From contig NZ_LT605205.1 in NCBI RefSeq assembly GCF_900095135.1, positions 2,418,001 through 2,482,000 on the forward strand: DNA of 64,000 bases. Direction: 5' to 3'. This document shows, piece after piece, positions 9,676 to 18,713 of this stretch (positions are counted from its first letter, which is position 1; every line of letters starts with the position of its first letter). The translations under genes and the position numbers were made by a program. Source of the DNA: Proteiniphilum saccharofermentans. Its GTDB lineage: Bacteria; Bacteroidota; Bacteroidia; Bacteroidales; Dysgonomonadaceae. The notes under the pieces were generated by a model. It saw nothing but the letters and a program-made list of their open reading frames with translations. It had not been told where the DNA came from and searched no databases.

Positions 9676-9729
9676 ATGTATCGTTAATAATATTCTGTTT
9701 TCAACCTGCAAATTTAGCGAAAAAAATCA

Positions 9730-10455
9730 TTACAACACCTGAAGTCCGACATTCCTAAAAATATTACGGGCGTTTTCGAGTCTTTCTTTCGATAGAGGTG
9801 ATGTGTTTTCCAGTCGATATTCCATTCCCAACTGCTCATATTTACGGGCTCCCATATCATGATATGGCAGCAACTCCACTTTTTCGATACAGCGATAAGG
9901 AGCCAGGTAGTCGGCTGTTCTTTTCAGTAACAGGTCGTCATCTGTCCATCCCGGTACAATCACATGGCGAACCCAAGTGGGTTTGTTTTTTTCTTCAAGA
10001 TAATTGAGGGATTGAAGCGTATTATCGATCCGTACTCCGGTCAGTTTTTTATGTTGGTCCGCATCGATCGATTTCACATCGAGCAATACCAGATCCACTA
10101 TGTCAAAGACCTTCTGTCCTGCTTCTGTAAAGATGGCTCCGGAAGTATCGAGTGCGGTATGGATACCGCTTTCTTTACACAAGGAGAAAAATTCGAGCAG
10201 GAATTCCGGTTGCAAGAGCGGTTCTCCGCCGGTGACAGTCACGCCGCCTTTGGCTATGAAACTCTTATACCGTAAGACTTCCGTCAGCAGTTCTTCAGGA
10301 GAAAGGACGTATTTTCCGGTTTGTTTCGGATCCCATGTATCGGGGTTATGGCAATAAAGGCAACGCAAAGGGCAGCCTTGCAGGAAAACCACAAAGCGGA
10401 TCCCCGGCCCATCGACCGTCCCGAAACTCTCCAATGAATGAATCCGTCCTAACAT
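9730..10455 (-). CDS. pflA: Pyruvate formate-lyase activating enzyme (radical SAM)
   Basis: It installs the glycyl radical on pyruvate formate-lyase using S-adenosylmethionine and a 4Fe-4S cluster. The CxxxCxxC cluster motif is in GCPLRCLYCHNPDTW (about residues 28-42) and the SAM-binding GGE motif is in VTVTGGEPLLQPEF (about 75). At 241 residues the length is normal. It lies downstream of pflB, separated by a 152-bp inverted repeat that could change expression relative to pflB. Confidence 0.95.
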   Translation of the reverse strand: MLGRIHSLESFGTVDGPGIRFVVFLQGCPLRCLYCHNPDTWDPKQTGKYVLSPEELLTEVLRYKSFIAKGGVTVTGGEPLLQPEFLLEFFSLCKESGIHTALDTSGAIFTEAGQKVFDIVDLVLLDVKSIDADQHKKLTGVRIDNTLQSLNYLEEKNKPTWVRHVIVPGWTDDDLLLKRTADYLAPYRCIEKVELLPYHDMGARKYEQLGMEYRLENTSPLSKERLENARNIFRNVGLQVL

Positions 10456-10467
10456 ATAAAAGTATGC

Positions 10468-10619
10468 AACTAAGGCGTTCGTCTGACGATGTTTTGTGAC
10501 CCGTTATAGCTCTCGTACGCTAAAAGAGTAGAACTCGCTTCGCTCAAACAGCTACTCTTTTTACGCTCACTGCGAGCTATGGGTACCCCACAAAACATCT
10601 AAAGGACTCCGCCTTAGTT
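10468..10619. repeat. 152-bp imperfect inverted repeat between pflB and pflA
   Basis: The outer arms AACTAAGGCG (10468-10477) and CGCCTTAGTT (10610-10619) are exact complements. Moving inward, ATGTTTTGTG pairs with CACAAAACAT, TAGCTC with GAGCTA, and AAAGAGTAG with CTACTCTTT. Unpaired or poorly paired blocks of about 8-12 bases separate the arms, around a loop of about 20 bases (AACTCGCTTCGCTCAAACAG). The whole intergenic region is nearly filled by it. It looks like a miniature inverted-repeat element or a long hairpin acting on the pflB-pflA message. Confidence 0.8.
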
Positions 10620-10634
10620 ACAATTATGGAAAAT

Positions 10635-12875
10635 CTATAGTGAATGATTGATCGTCCTGGAGATCACATCCAACTGTTGCTCTTTGGTCAGCTTCACAAA
10701 ATTAACCGCGTAACCCGAAACACGGATTGTCAGCTGCGGATAATTTTCGGGATGATTCATCGCATCCACCAGCAGATCCTTGTCGAACACATTCACGTTG
10801 AGATGCTGTCCGCCATCTGAAGTGAAATATCCGTCGAGCAGGCCGACCATATTGGTTATTTGTACGTTCCGCTCCTTTCCGAGCGTTCCCGGAGAAACGG
10901 CAAAGGTATAGGATATGCCGTCGTGCGCGTGCTGGAAGGGCAGTTTCGCCACCGAAGCCAATGCGGCCACCGCTCCTTTGGTATCGCGGCCGTTCATGGG
11001 GTTCGCACCCGGCGCAAAGGGTGTTCCGGCAGCGCGGCCGTCAGGTGTTGCTCCCGTCTTCTTTCCATATACCACGTTAGAGGTGATGGTAAGGATAGAT
11101 TGTGTGGGAATGGCATTCCGGTATGTTTCGTGCTGACGGAGATATCCCATGAACTTACGGGTGATATCCACGGCGATCTGGTCTGTCCTGTCATCGTTAT
11201 TTCCGAAAGGCACATAATCGCCTTGCCGTTCGAAATCCACGGCAATACCCCGTTCGTCGCGGATCACTTTCACCTTCGTATCACGGATCGCTGCGAGCGA
11301 GTCGGCCACAATAGAAAGACCCGCAATACCTGTCGCCCGGATACGTTGCACATCGCCGTCGTGAAGCGACATTTCAAATGCTTCATAAGCGTATTTATCG
11401 TGCATGTAGTGGATGATTTTCAACGCGTTGACGTATACTTTCGCCAGCCAGCGCATCATCTGCTCGAATTTCGCCATTACCTCATCATAATCGAGGTACT
11501 CGGAAGTGATACCCTCAAACTTAGGTGCCACCTGCACACCCGATTTCTCATCACGACCACCATTGATGGCGTACAACAGACACTTGGCCAGATTGGCGCG
11601 TGCACCGAACAACTGCATCTGTTTCCCTATCTTCATCGGCGATACGCAGCAGGCAATCCCGTAGTCATCACCATAATCGGGACGCATCAGGTCGTCATTC
11701 TCATATTGGATAGCAGAGGTATCTACCGACACTTTGGAACAGAATTGTTTCCAGTTCTCAGGAGAGTGCTGCGACCAGAGTACTGTCAGGTTCGGTTCCG
11801 GAGCCGGGCCCAGGTTGTAGAGCGTATGGAGGTAACGGAACGAAGTCCTTGTCACCAAAGTACGTCCGTCCACGGTCTGTCCACCCAATGATTCGGTAAC
11901 CCATACCGGGTCGCCCGAAAACAGGTCGTTATAGTCCGGCGTACGAAGGAAACGCACGATCCGGAGTTTTATAATTAATTGGTCGATCAATTCCTGTGCT
12001 TCTTCTTCGGTCAATAATCCGGCTTTGATATCTTTTTCGATATAAATATCGAGGAAAGTCGAGGTACGCCCGATCGACATGGCCGCCCCATCCTGGTCTT
12101 TTACGGCCGCCAGATATGCAAAATAGAGGAATTGCACGGCTTCGCGGGCATTCTTTGCCGGTTCGGTCACATCAAATCCATAACCATTACACATTTTTTC
12201 GAAAGCTTTCAGCGCCTTGATCTGTTCCGAGATCTCTTCACGGCTCTGTATAACGCGTTCCGTAATTTCCTGAATATCGAGACGTTTAAGAAAATCTTTC
12301 TTCTCCCGGATCAGGACTGTTGTCCCGTAAAGCGGCACACGGCGGTAATCACCGATAATACGGCCTCGGCCGTAGGCATCGGGTAATCCGGTAATGATAG
12401 CCGACCGCCGGGCAGCGACCATCTCGTCGGTATAAGCCGAAAAAACACCTTCGTTGTGCGTCTTCCGATAGCGGGTATAAATCTCTTTGGTCATGGGATC
12501 GAGTTCGTACCCATATGCGTTCAGTGCGTTTTCTACCATGCGGATACCACCTTTGGGGAAGATCCCACGTTTGAGGGGTGCATCAGTCTGCAAACCGACG
12601 ATCACTTCGTTATCCTTGTCGATATATCCCGGCCCGTAGGTGTCTATTTCCTGCGGATATTTGGTTTCGGCATCATACACGCCTTTGGCCTGCTCTTCCT
12701 TGAACATTTCCGTCAACTTGTCCCAGACTTTACGGGTACGTTCTGTGGAAGAAACCAGAAAACTATCATCACCCTCATACGGTGTATAGTTGTTCATAAT
12801 GAAATCCCTTACATTGATTTCGTTTCTCCAGACTTCTCCTTTAAAGCCTTTCCAAGATTCATGCTGATTATTCAT
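10635..12875 (-). CDS. pflB: Formate C-acetyltransferase (pyruvate formate-lyase)
   Basis: It converts pyruvate and CoA to acetyl-CoA and formate without oxygen, the central ATP-yielding step of mixed-acid fermentation. The adjacent catalytic cysteines are in [12 protein letters not shown] (about residue 408) and the glycyl-radical loop is RVSGYAVNF near residue 722. At 746 residues it is slightly shorter than E. coli PflB. It follows focA by 41 bases and precedes pflA, giving the classic focA-pflB-pflA order. Confidence 0.97.
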   Translation of the reverse strand: MNNQHESWKGFKGEVWRNEINVRDFIMNNYTPYEGDDSFLVSSTERTRKVWDKLTEMFKEEQAKGVYDAETKYPQEIDTYGPGYIDKDNEVIVGLQTDAPLKRGIFPKGGIRMVENALNAYGYELDPMTKEIYTRYRKTHNEGVFSAYTDEMVAARRSAIITGLPDAYGRGRIIGDYRRVPLYGTTVLIREKKDFLKRLDIQEITERVIQSREEISEQIKALKAFEKMCNGYGFDVTEPAKNAREAVQFLYFAYLAAVKDQDGAAMSIGRTSTFLDIYIEKDIKAGLLTEEEAQELIDQLIIKLRIVRFLRTPDYNDLFSGDPVWVTESLGGQTVDGRTLVTRTSFRYLHTLYNLGPAPEPNLTVLWSQHSPENWKQFCSKVSVDTSAIQYENDDLMRPDYGDDYGIACCVSPMKIGKQMQLFGARANLAKCLLYAINGGRDEKSGVQVAPKFEGITSEYLDYDEVMAKFEQMMRWLAKVYVNALKIIHYMHDKYAYEAFEMSLHDGDVQRIRATGIAGLSIVADSLAAIRDTKVKVIRDERGIAVDFERQGDYVPFGNNDDRTDQIAVDITRKFMGYLRQHETYRNAIPTQSILTITSNVVYGKKTGATPDGRAAGTPFAPGANPMNGRDTKGAVAALASVAKLPFQHAHDGISYTFAVSPGTLGKERNVQITNMVGLLDGYFTSDGGQHLNVNVFDKDLLVDAMNHPENYPQLTIRVSGYAVNFVKLTKEQQLDVISRTINHSL

Positions 12876-12916
12876 CGTTGATATATTTATTTTTGTAATG
12901 TTGATATATTGTATTT

Positions 12917-13723
12917 TTAATTATGCTTATCTGTTTTTTGCGGTTGACGAAGGAACAGGTACCAATAGACCGTTCCGACCAGTAACATGCCACCCACAAT
13001 ATTGCCAAGTGTCGCGGGAAACAGATTTTTCGAAAGAAAACCGGCCCAGGTGATATCGGCTCCACTATATATCGCCGCCGGAATGAAAAACATATTGGCG
13101 ACAGAGTGTTCGTAGCCAAGCACAACAAAGATCATGATAGGAATCCAGATAGCTATGCTTTTCCCGGTGATGTCCTTCGCCGTGTATCCCATAAACATAC
13201 CAAGGCATACCAGCCAGTTAGCTGCGATCCCCTTTATGAATACACGTACGAAATCCTGATTCACTTTTACTTCGGAATAATGATGCAGATAAGATTGCCA
13301 GGGTTCCTTATCGAATAAACCTACATTGGCAGATAATACGAAAGCAATGAATTGTGCTCCGACGAAATTAAACAGATAGGAAAGCAGAAGTATTTTTACC
13401 ACTTTTACCACCGATACATCCCGCTTCAATAATGGGAAGGTCAGACCGGCACAATCGCTGGTGAACAGATCGGCTCCGGTGACTGAGACCATGATAAGTC
13501 CCACCGGGAAGAGTGCCCCTGCCACAAATTTCATCAGTCCCGGATTAGTACTACCGGTTTCCGGCATTCCTCCGGCGACCATTACAGTCAGCAACCCGCC
13601 GAGCGCAATAAACGCTCCACCAAGGATAGCTGCAATAGCAAAATGTAGAAACGGGAGCTTCGACTTATTAATTGCTGTGATCCTAAACGCTTCGGCAGCT
13701 TCTGCCGGAGTATAATAATTCAT
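12917..13723 (-). CDS. focA: Formate/nitrite-family channel FocA
   Basis: A pentameric inner-membrane channel that moves formate made by PflB out of (and back into) the cell. The 268 residues carry about six membrane helices. The family's conserved core is seen in [11 protein letters not shown] (about residue 80), FVGAQF, and the C-terminal [17 protein letters not shown] with the His used in proton relay (about residue 205). It leads the focA-pflB-pflA unit, with a TATCTTTG promoter element at 13826-13833. Confidence 0.94.
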   Translation of the reverse strand: MNYYTPAEAAEAFRITAINKSKLPFLHFAIAAILGGAFIALGGLLTVMVAGGMPETGSTNPGLMKFVAGALFPVGLIMVSVTGADLFTSDCAGLTFPLLKRDVSVVKVVKILLLSYLFNFVGAQFIAFVLSANVGLFDKEPWQSYLHHYSEVKVNQDFVRVFIKGIAANWLVCLGMFMGYTAKDITGKSIAIWIPIMIFVVLGYEHSVANMFFIPAAIYSGADITWAGFLSKNLFPATLGNIVGGMLLVGTVYWYLFLRQPQKTDKHN

Positions 13724-13825
13724 ATTGCCTTCCTAAAACATAAACCAAGAGTAATAAAGGGAAATTCTTTATCGCAAGAAAAGTATTTTCCGTATAACCC
13801 TTAACAATCTTAATCAAATCGGATG

Positions 13826-13833
13826 CAAAGATA
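13826..13833 (-). promoter_or_regulatory. -7 promoter element (TATCTTTG) of focA-pflB-pflA
   Basis: On the minus strand TATCTTTG matches TAnnTTTG and lies about 100 bases before focA, leaving room for a regulated leader. Confidence 0.5.
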
Positions 13834-13900
13834 CGATTTAACCTTTAATTACGGAAATATTTCCACAATTAATTTCCAAATTTTTTATTCATCTTCATTA

Positions 13901-14926
13901 TCATATCGATACTCTGGCGTAAGGCACCACATCCGGCGCACAAAATTGGCTATCCAGGTATTTATAATATCCGGAAATGGCGACCATGGCGGCATTATCG
14001 GTAGTATAAGCAAATTTTGGAATATGTATCTTCCATTCATAACGGCGGCTATATTCTTCAAAAGCAGCCCGCAGACCGGAGTTGGCCGATACACCTCCGG
14101 CTACCGCCACCTCTTTTATTTGCAGGTCTTTGGCTGCATGGTAGAGTTTGTCCATCAGGATCTCGATAATAGTCTTTTGTAGCGATGCGCAAAGATTTTC
14201 CTTGTTCTTTTCAATAAAACCGTCATCTTTTTTCAACTCATCACGAAGAAAATAGAGGAATGATGTTTTCAATCCGCTAAAACTGTAATCGTAACCCGCG
14301 ATATGCGGTTTACTGAATTTAAACCTGTCGGGGTTCCCCAATTTAGCCAGCCGGTCTACCACCGGGCCTCCCGGATAACCCAAACCCATCACCTTGGCGC
14401 ACTTGTCGAACGCTTCTCCCGCGGCATCGTCGATGGTTTGCCCTACAATCTCCATATCGTCATAAGACTTCACCAATATGATCTGTGAATTACCGCCCGA
14501 AACCAGCAGGCAGAGAAAGGGAAATTCGGGTTGATTGGTATCATGCTCATCCTCTTTGATAAAATGTGCCAGCACATGCGCCTGAAGGTGGTTGATCTCA
14601 ATCATTGGAATATTCAGTGCCGATGAGAATCCTTTTGCGAACGATGTGCCGACCAGCAAAGAACCCAACAAGCCCGGTCCGCGTGTAAAAGCCACAGCCG
14701 AGATATCCTCTTTTGTGATGCCGGCCTGCTTCAGTGCGTCATGTACTACGGGGATAATATTTTGCTGGTGCGCGCGTGATGCCAGTTCCGGCACTACACC
14801 ACCATACCGTTCATGGACTGCCTGACCGGCAATCACGTTCGAGAGGATCACTCCGTCGCGGATAACGGCAGCGGAAGTATCATCACAGGAAGACTCTATG
14901 CCTAATATTGTAATCATCTGGTTCAA
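13901..14926 (-). CDS. tsaD: tRNA N6-threonylcarbamoyladenosine transferase TsaD
   Basis: It transfers the threonylcarbamoyl group to A37 of tRNAs that read ANN codons, working with TsaB, TsaE and TsaC. The ASKHA-fold start ILGIESSCDDTSAAVI, the metal-binding HxxxH in INHLQAHVLAH (about residue 112) and the VSGGNSQI nucleotide loop are present. The length of 341 is normal. Translation may instead begin at the second Met (ITILGIESS), three codons in. A TAAATTTG promoter element lies at 14947-14954. The gene stands alone. Confidence 0.96.
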   Translation of the reverse strand: MNQMITILGIESSCDDTSAAVIRDGVILSNVIAGQAVHERYGGVVPELASRAHQQNIIPVVHDALKQAGITKEDISAVAFTRGPGLLGSLLVGTSFAKGFSSALNIPMIEINHLQAHVLAHFIKEDEHDTNQPEFPFLCLLVSGGNSQIILVKSYDDMEIVGQTIDDAAGEAFDKCAKVMGLGYPGGPVVDRLAKLGNPDRFKFSKPHIAGYDYSFSGLKTSFLYFLRDELKKDDGFIEKNKENLCASLQKTIIEILMDKLYHAAKDLQIKEVAVAGGVSANSGLRAAFEEYSRRYEWKIHIPKFAYTTDNAAMVAISGYYKYLDSQFCAPDVVPYARVSI

Positions 14927-15067
14927 TTGTTGTTCAAATTACTTTGCAAATTTAGATGTTTCCTACGCTCAACAGAGTCAAAACAAGTTTTACCTCTGTA
15001 TTCACTTGTCGAAAACATTCAGTTGTTGTATGAAGCGATTCACGTGAACTCAACAGGTGAATAACAC

Positions 15068-16063
15068 TTATATATTGTTTGCTGTTCTCCGGAATTTTAT
15101 ATTTGTAAGCACGATGGCAAAGAGGATAAGGAATACCCCTACCCATTGAAGCGCCTGCACATTCTCCTGAAGGATAAAACTGGAAGAGACCACTGCGACC
15201 GGCAACTCTGCTGCGCTAAGGATAGCGCCCAGCGAAACTCCGGTACGCGGCATGCCGAAAGAAAAAAACAGAGGAGGGATAACGGTTCCAAGCAATGCCA
15301 GCATCAATCCCCATTTATAAAGTCCGTCGAAAAACAGTCCATCAAACAAAAATAACGGTGGAAAAATCATCCAGGTGACAATACAGGAGCCGGTAATCAT
15401 CAATGCCCCTTTTTTCAAAACCGGCAGATCATTCCCTACCCTGCCGCTTGCTATCAGGAACAGGGCATAACAAAATGCAGCCAACAAGCCAAATCCTATC
15501 CCTTTTATATTTAAAGTCACAGCCTCGTTAAATATACCTGCCGCGAACACCGTGCCGACAAGCACTATTGAAGCGGCAATCAGTTGCATTCTATGCGGTT
15601 TTTTTCTGAACAGGACCGCTTCAATCAAAATGCTGATCCACAGATATTGCATCAACAGGATAATGGCAATGGATGCGGGTAATAGTTTTACGCACTGATA
15701 GTAAAAAATACCAACCAATCCTGTGAAGATCCCGGCAAAAGCCACTTTCCACCAGGCGGTCCGGCCTGGAGAACTATTGTCACCAGCAAGCGACCGGAGG
15801 GGCTGTTCTCCGCTACGCACTATCCGGCCTGAGGAAGCGTTTCCAGCAGCTCCCAAAGGAGTGCGGTTCCCTGCCCCGAACAGAAACTTTTGCAAGGAAT
15901 AGAGCGCCCACAACATCACCATTCCCAGGAAAGCCTGGCTTCCGGTTATTTGTCCGAGGGTGTAACCTTCCTCATACGCATTTTTTACAATCGTCGATAG
16001 AACTCCGAAGCTACATGCCCCAAGAAAAACAAAAATACCTCCAGTGAATTTATTCCGATTCAT
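15068..16063 (-). CDS. EamA-type drug/metabolite transporter
   Basis: An integral membrane exporter of the DMT superfamily with ten predicted helices in two EamA halves. The GxxxPP-type stretch LGTVIPPLFFSFGMPRTG near the end of the second half is typical. A soluble insert of about 40 residues (about 75-115, AGNASSGRIVRSGEQPLR) interrupts the first half, which is longer than usual. The substrate cannot be predicted. A TATCTTTG promoter element lies at 16139-16146. Confidence 0.87.
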   Translation of the reverse strand: MNRNKFTGGIFVFLGACSFGVLSTIVKNAYEEGYTLGQITGSQAFLGMVMLWALYSLQKFLFGAGNRTPLGAAGNASSGRIVRSGEQPLRSLAGDNSSPGRTAWWKVAFAGIFTGLVGIFYYQCVKLLPASIAIILLMQYLWISILIEAVLFRKKPHRMQLIAASIVLVGTVFAAGIFNEAVTLNIKGIGFGLLAAFCYALFLIASGRVGNDLPVLKKGALMITGSCIVTWMIFPPLFLFDGLFFDGLYKWGLMLALLGTVIPPLFFSFGMPRTGVSLGAILSAAELPVAVVSSSFILQENVQALQWVGVFLILFAIVLTNIKFRRTANNI

Positions 16064-16265
16064 TTCTTTCTATTTCCAACTCACGAAAATCCTAAACACA
16101 TTTCAAAAATAGTAGTAGCCTTTTTGATAAAACGGATGCAAAGATAATGGAAAAGAATTTAGTAATCGTTTTTTAGCTTTCCCGCTTACAAAGAGTTCAA
16201 TCAAATAAATCTTGTAAATTTGAGAGTAAAGTCTTATTTTTGTAGGTGTTAAAAGCTATATAGCA

Positions 16266-16559
16266 ATGATGACTACCGATGAATATTTGCAGAAACTGAA
16301 ACAGTTTAAATTGCAATACGCCGAAGAGTACGGCATAGAGCGCATTGGAATTTTCGGTTCTGTGGCACGCGGCGAACAGACCGAAGACAGCGATATCGAT
16401 ATTTATTACGAAGGCAAGTCGTTGGGATTGAAATCGCTGGTAAGCTTTCCCGCCGAACTCGAAAAGTTTTTCGATATGCCTGTTGATGTTGTGCGCAAAC
16501 ACAAGAACCTGCGCCCTTCTTTCCTTAAACGCATTATGAGTGAGATTGTGTATGCATGA
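16266..16559 (+). CDS. mntA: MntA-like nucleotidyltransferase antitoxin
   Basis: A minimal nucleotidyltransferase of 97 residues with the GSx10DxD active site in GSVARGEQTEDSDIDIYY (about residues 31-48). In the type VII HepT-MntA systems this protein adds AMP units to the HepT ribonuclease and silences it. The frame is intact, with a TATTTTTG promoter element at 16235-16242. The partner gene overlaps its end by eight bases but is gutted, so the antitoxin is now an orphan. Confidence 0.88.
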   Translation: MMTTDEYLQKLKQFKLQYAEEYGIERIGIFGSVARGEQTEDSDIDIYYEGKSLGLKSLVSFPAELEKFFDMPVDVVRKHKNLRPSFLKRIMSEIVYA

Positions 16560-16748
16560 TAAGTTTTTGATAATTGAGACATTAGGGCAAGTTGAAACGA
16601 CGATTGAAAATTTGCTCAAAAGTACGGCTCACATTAAGGATATAGATGAATTGACAAAATCCGCAGATGGAATGTTGCGAACGATATACCTCCACTTTTA
16701 GCCGTAATAAAACAAATGAAAAAAGACATAAACGCTGTATCAGAATAA
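16552..16748 (+). pseudogene. HepT toxin gene with a central deletion
   Basis: The first part reads MHDKFLIIETLGQVETTIEN and continues to about DELTKSADG, the normal HepT N-terminus. A different frame beginning near 16670 then reads VANDIPPLLAVIKQMKKDI and ends at 16748, which is the normal C-terminus. About half of the expected ~115 residues are missing, including the RX4-6HXY catalytic motif. The frame as read stops at 16701 after 49 residues. The toxin is therefore dead beside an intact antitoxin. Confidence 0.85.
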
Positions 16749-16763
16749 CGTTACTTTTTTGTA

Positions 16764-16940
16764 TTACGCGTCTCTCTTTTCTAACACCCACCTCAGGAAA
16801 GTGGTATATCTTAATTCTATTTTCGCAGGAAAAGTAAAGGGAGCCGGTATCTTAATGGCCTGCCCGTCGTGGTCCACGGGATAGACCTCCACTTCGTACC
16901 AGCCTCCCGAACGGGAAACATATAGTGTTTCGGGAACGTC
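16764..16940 (-). pseudogene. C-terminal stump of an unidentified protein, cut by an IS3 remnant
   Basis: A minus-strand frame ends in LRYTTFLRWVLEKRDA and carries SGGWYEVEVYPVDHDG upstream, with good codon texture. It is cut on its 5' side close to the end of the IS3 remnant. The style suggests the tail of a secreted hydrolase, but I cannot name the family. Confidence 0.55.
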
Positions 16941-16948
16941 TTAAAAGA

Positions 16949-17332
16949 TGAAACGCACCCATCTGGACTTGCCAACTTATTTGAGACAAAAAGTTAAGCG
17001 ACATTTTTAATTAATTGTTTTTTAATATTATACTGTTCCCAATATTCATCAATAGTCAAATTACCCAATGCTGAGAATCTTCTTTTATGATTATACCAGG
17101 ATTCAATATATTCAAATATATCCAAGCGCGTTTGCTCTCTTGTCTTGAGCTTGGTTCCGTAAATCAACTCGGTTTTGAAAGATTTAAAGAAACTTTCAGC
17201 CACCGCGTTATCCCAGCAGTTGCCTTTCCCACTCATGCTTTGCTCTACCCTATAGTACTGCAACAAATTAACAGTTTGTTTGCAGGCATATTGAATGCCC
17301 CTGTCAGAGTGAAAGATCATCCCTTCTTTAAA
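16949..17332 (-). mobile_element. IS3-family remnant (end plus C-terminal part of transposase)
   Basis: The transposase frame (ending at 16994) retains about 110 residues of the DDE integrase core: IFHSDRGIQYAC, GNCWDNAVAESFFKSFKTEL with the later catalytic acidic residues, and IESWYNHKRRFSALG. The outer end, TGAAACGCACCC, starts near 16949. The N-terminal two thirds and the other terminal repeat are missing because the element is interrupted at 17333 by an ISL3-type insertion and no continuation is found beyond it. Confidence 0.8.
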
Positions 17333-17385
17333 GGTTCTTCCCGTTTTAATATGACTTAACAAAATAAATTTTACCTTTGTATCGT

Positions 17386-17712
17386 ATGACAACAAGCGAT
17401 ATATTAGAAAGAATCTTACTGCCTATCAATGATTTATGGTGTGTAGACAATGTTCAAATAAATGAAGAAGAAAAATCTGTTTATGTTCACCTATCATATA
17501 AGTTTGATTTTGTAGAAATTGACGGAAGAGATTACCCCATTTACGATTATCGTCATGAGCGTAATTGGCGTCATTTGGATTTATGGCAATACAAGACCTA
17601 TTTAACTGCACGTATTCCGCGCTATAAAATAGGCGGTGAAATCCGTTCCGTTGACGTTAGCTGGGCAGATACAGGTGAACGTCTGACGACTTTACTTGAA
17701 AAAAAACGATAG
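17386..17712 (+). CDS. ISAon1-type transposase, N-terminal region protein
   Basis: This 108-residue protein starts at MTTSDILERILLPI and corresponds to the separate N-terminal part found in ISAon1-type elements, presumably with DNA-binding function. A TACCTTTG promoter element at 17372-17379 lies just inside the left terminal repeat and rules out the start nine bases upstream. It ends with an A8 run (GAAAAAAAACGATAG). A -1 slip there would join it to the next frame without a stop, giving a single transposase. Confidence 0.8.
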   Translation: MTTSDILERILLPINDLWCVDNVQINEEEKSVYVHLSYKFDFVEIDGRDYPIYDYRHERNWRHLDLWQYKTYLTARIPRYKIGGEIRSVDVSWADTGERLTTLLEKKR

Positions 17713-17717
17713 AAACT

Positions 17718-18584
17718 TTGTCTCTGACAAAAAGTCAAAGCCGCACAGCTAAACTTTTGTCATTGAGCCACTCACAAGTAAGCCGGATAATGCACCGCAG
17801 CGTATCTCGAGGGCTGGAACGTCGAGACAAAAGCGACATTTATCCACACCTGAGCATTGACGAGAAAGCAACCAAAAAAGGACATCACTATTTAAGCATC
17901 TTATCCGATGAGCGCGCCGGAGTAGTTATTGAGGTTGTATCGGGACGAACCAAAAAAAGCGTAGATGATTTATGCGTAAAACTTTCTCAAAAGCAGCGCA
18001 AATCCGTCAAGACCGTATGCACGGATATGTGGGATGCTTATATCTATGGCGCAAATAAGTATTTTAAGGAAGCTAAACTCTGTCATGACAACTTCCATTT
18101 GGTGGGCTATTTGAATAAAGCGGTAGATAAAGTTCGCAAGAGAGAAGTTAAAACAAACGATGCCTTAAAGAAGAGCAAGTATCTGTTTTTGAAGGATAAA
18201 ATGAACTTTACCAATAAACAGTATATTGCTTTCGAGGCTATATCAAATGCCAATTATGAGGTTTCGAGAGCTTGGAGAGTAAAGGAAAATTTTAGAGACA
18301 TCGCATTTCGCCAAAACCGGCTGGATGCCCTTGCCATATATTCCTTTTGGCGGCTGGATGCCCAAAGGGCGAATATTAAAGAAATGAATGAGGTAGTCGA
18401 GATGTTTGACAGACATCAAAACGGCATTGTAAACGCAATAGAAACAGGTGCCTCAAATGCAAGAGCAGAAAGGTTAAACAGTTCAATACAAGAGATAAAA
18501 ACAATTGCCAGAGGATATAGAAATGATGATAATTTTAGAGTAGCAATTTTGTTTTTCCATGGAAATCTTGATATGTATCCATAA
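17718..18584 (+). CDS. ISL3-family (ISAon1-like) transposase
   Basis: A DDE transposase of the ISL3 type. An N-terminal helix-turn-helix (LSHSQVSRIMHRSV) is followed by the catalytic domain with SIDEKATKKGHHY (first Asp, about residue 52), VCTDMWDAY (second Asp, about 112), the LCHDNFHLVGYLNKAV segment, and SNARAERLNSSIQEIKTIARG near the C-terminus with the Glu. It has no good start of its own: the frame opens with TTG and the first ATG lies inside the HTH. It is therefore probably made by -1 frameshifting from the preceding gene. Confidence 0.9.
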   Translation: MSLTKSQSRTAKLLSLSHSQVSRIMHRSVSRGLERRDKSDIYPHLSIDEKATKKGHHYLSILSDERAGVVIEVVSGRTKKSVDDLCVKLSQKQRKSVKTVCTDMWDAYIYGANKYFKEAKLCHDNFHLVGYLNKAVDKVRKREVKTNDALKKSKYLFLKDKMNFTNKQYIAFEAISNANYEVSRAWRVKENFRDIAFRQNRLDALAIYSFWRLDAQRANIKEMNEVVEMFDRHQNGIVNAIETGASNARAERLNSSIQEIKTIARGYRNDDNFRVAILFFHGNLDMYP

Positions 18585-18713
18585 ATGTTAAGTCATACTA
18601 AAACTTATAGAACCGAGAAAGATATTGGGAAACGATCCCTGTATACATATTCAAACCGTAAAAAATAGAGGATATCTGCTAATTATTGATCTGTGATTTT
18701 TTCAAAAAACATA

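Larger units (their letters stand above)
17333..18614 (+). mobile_element. ISL3-family (ISAon1-like) insertion sequence, 1282 bp
   Basis: Terminal inverted repeats of about 29 bp can be read: GGTTCT, four variable bases, GTTTTA, one mismatch, then TATGACTTAACA (17333-17361 and 18586-18614, opposite strands). The inner 12 bases are exact. Two genes lie inside. I do not see a matching target duplication in the 8 bases on either side (TCTTTAAA and GAGAAAGA), which suggests rearrangement after insertion. It sits within an IS3-family transposase gene. Confidence 0.85.

Noticed and set aside
10860-11891. 343-codon plus-strand frame opposite pflB
   Set aside because: Antisense shadow of pflB; the pflB frame carries all catalytic motifs.
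14952-15146. 64-codon minus-strand frame between tsaD and the EamA gene
   Set aside because: It overlaps the EamA C-terminus in another phase, has no family features and contains the tsaD promoter element.
16197-16619. 140-codon minus-strand frame opposite mntA
   Set aside because: It is the antisense shadow of the clear MntA and HepT sequences.
17325-18622. Target-site duplication of the ISL3-type element
   Set aside because: The flanking 8-mers TCTTTAAA and GAGAAAGA do not match.
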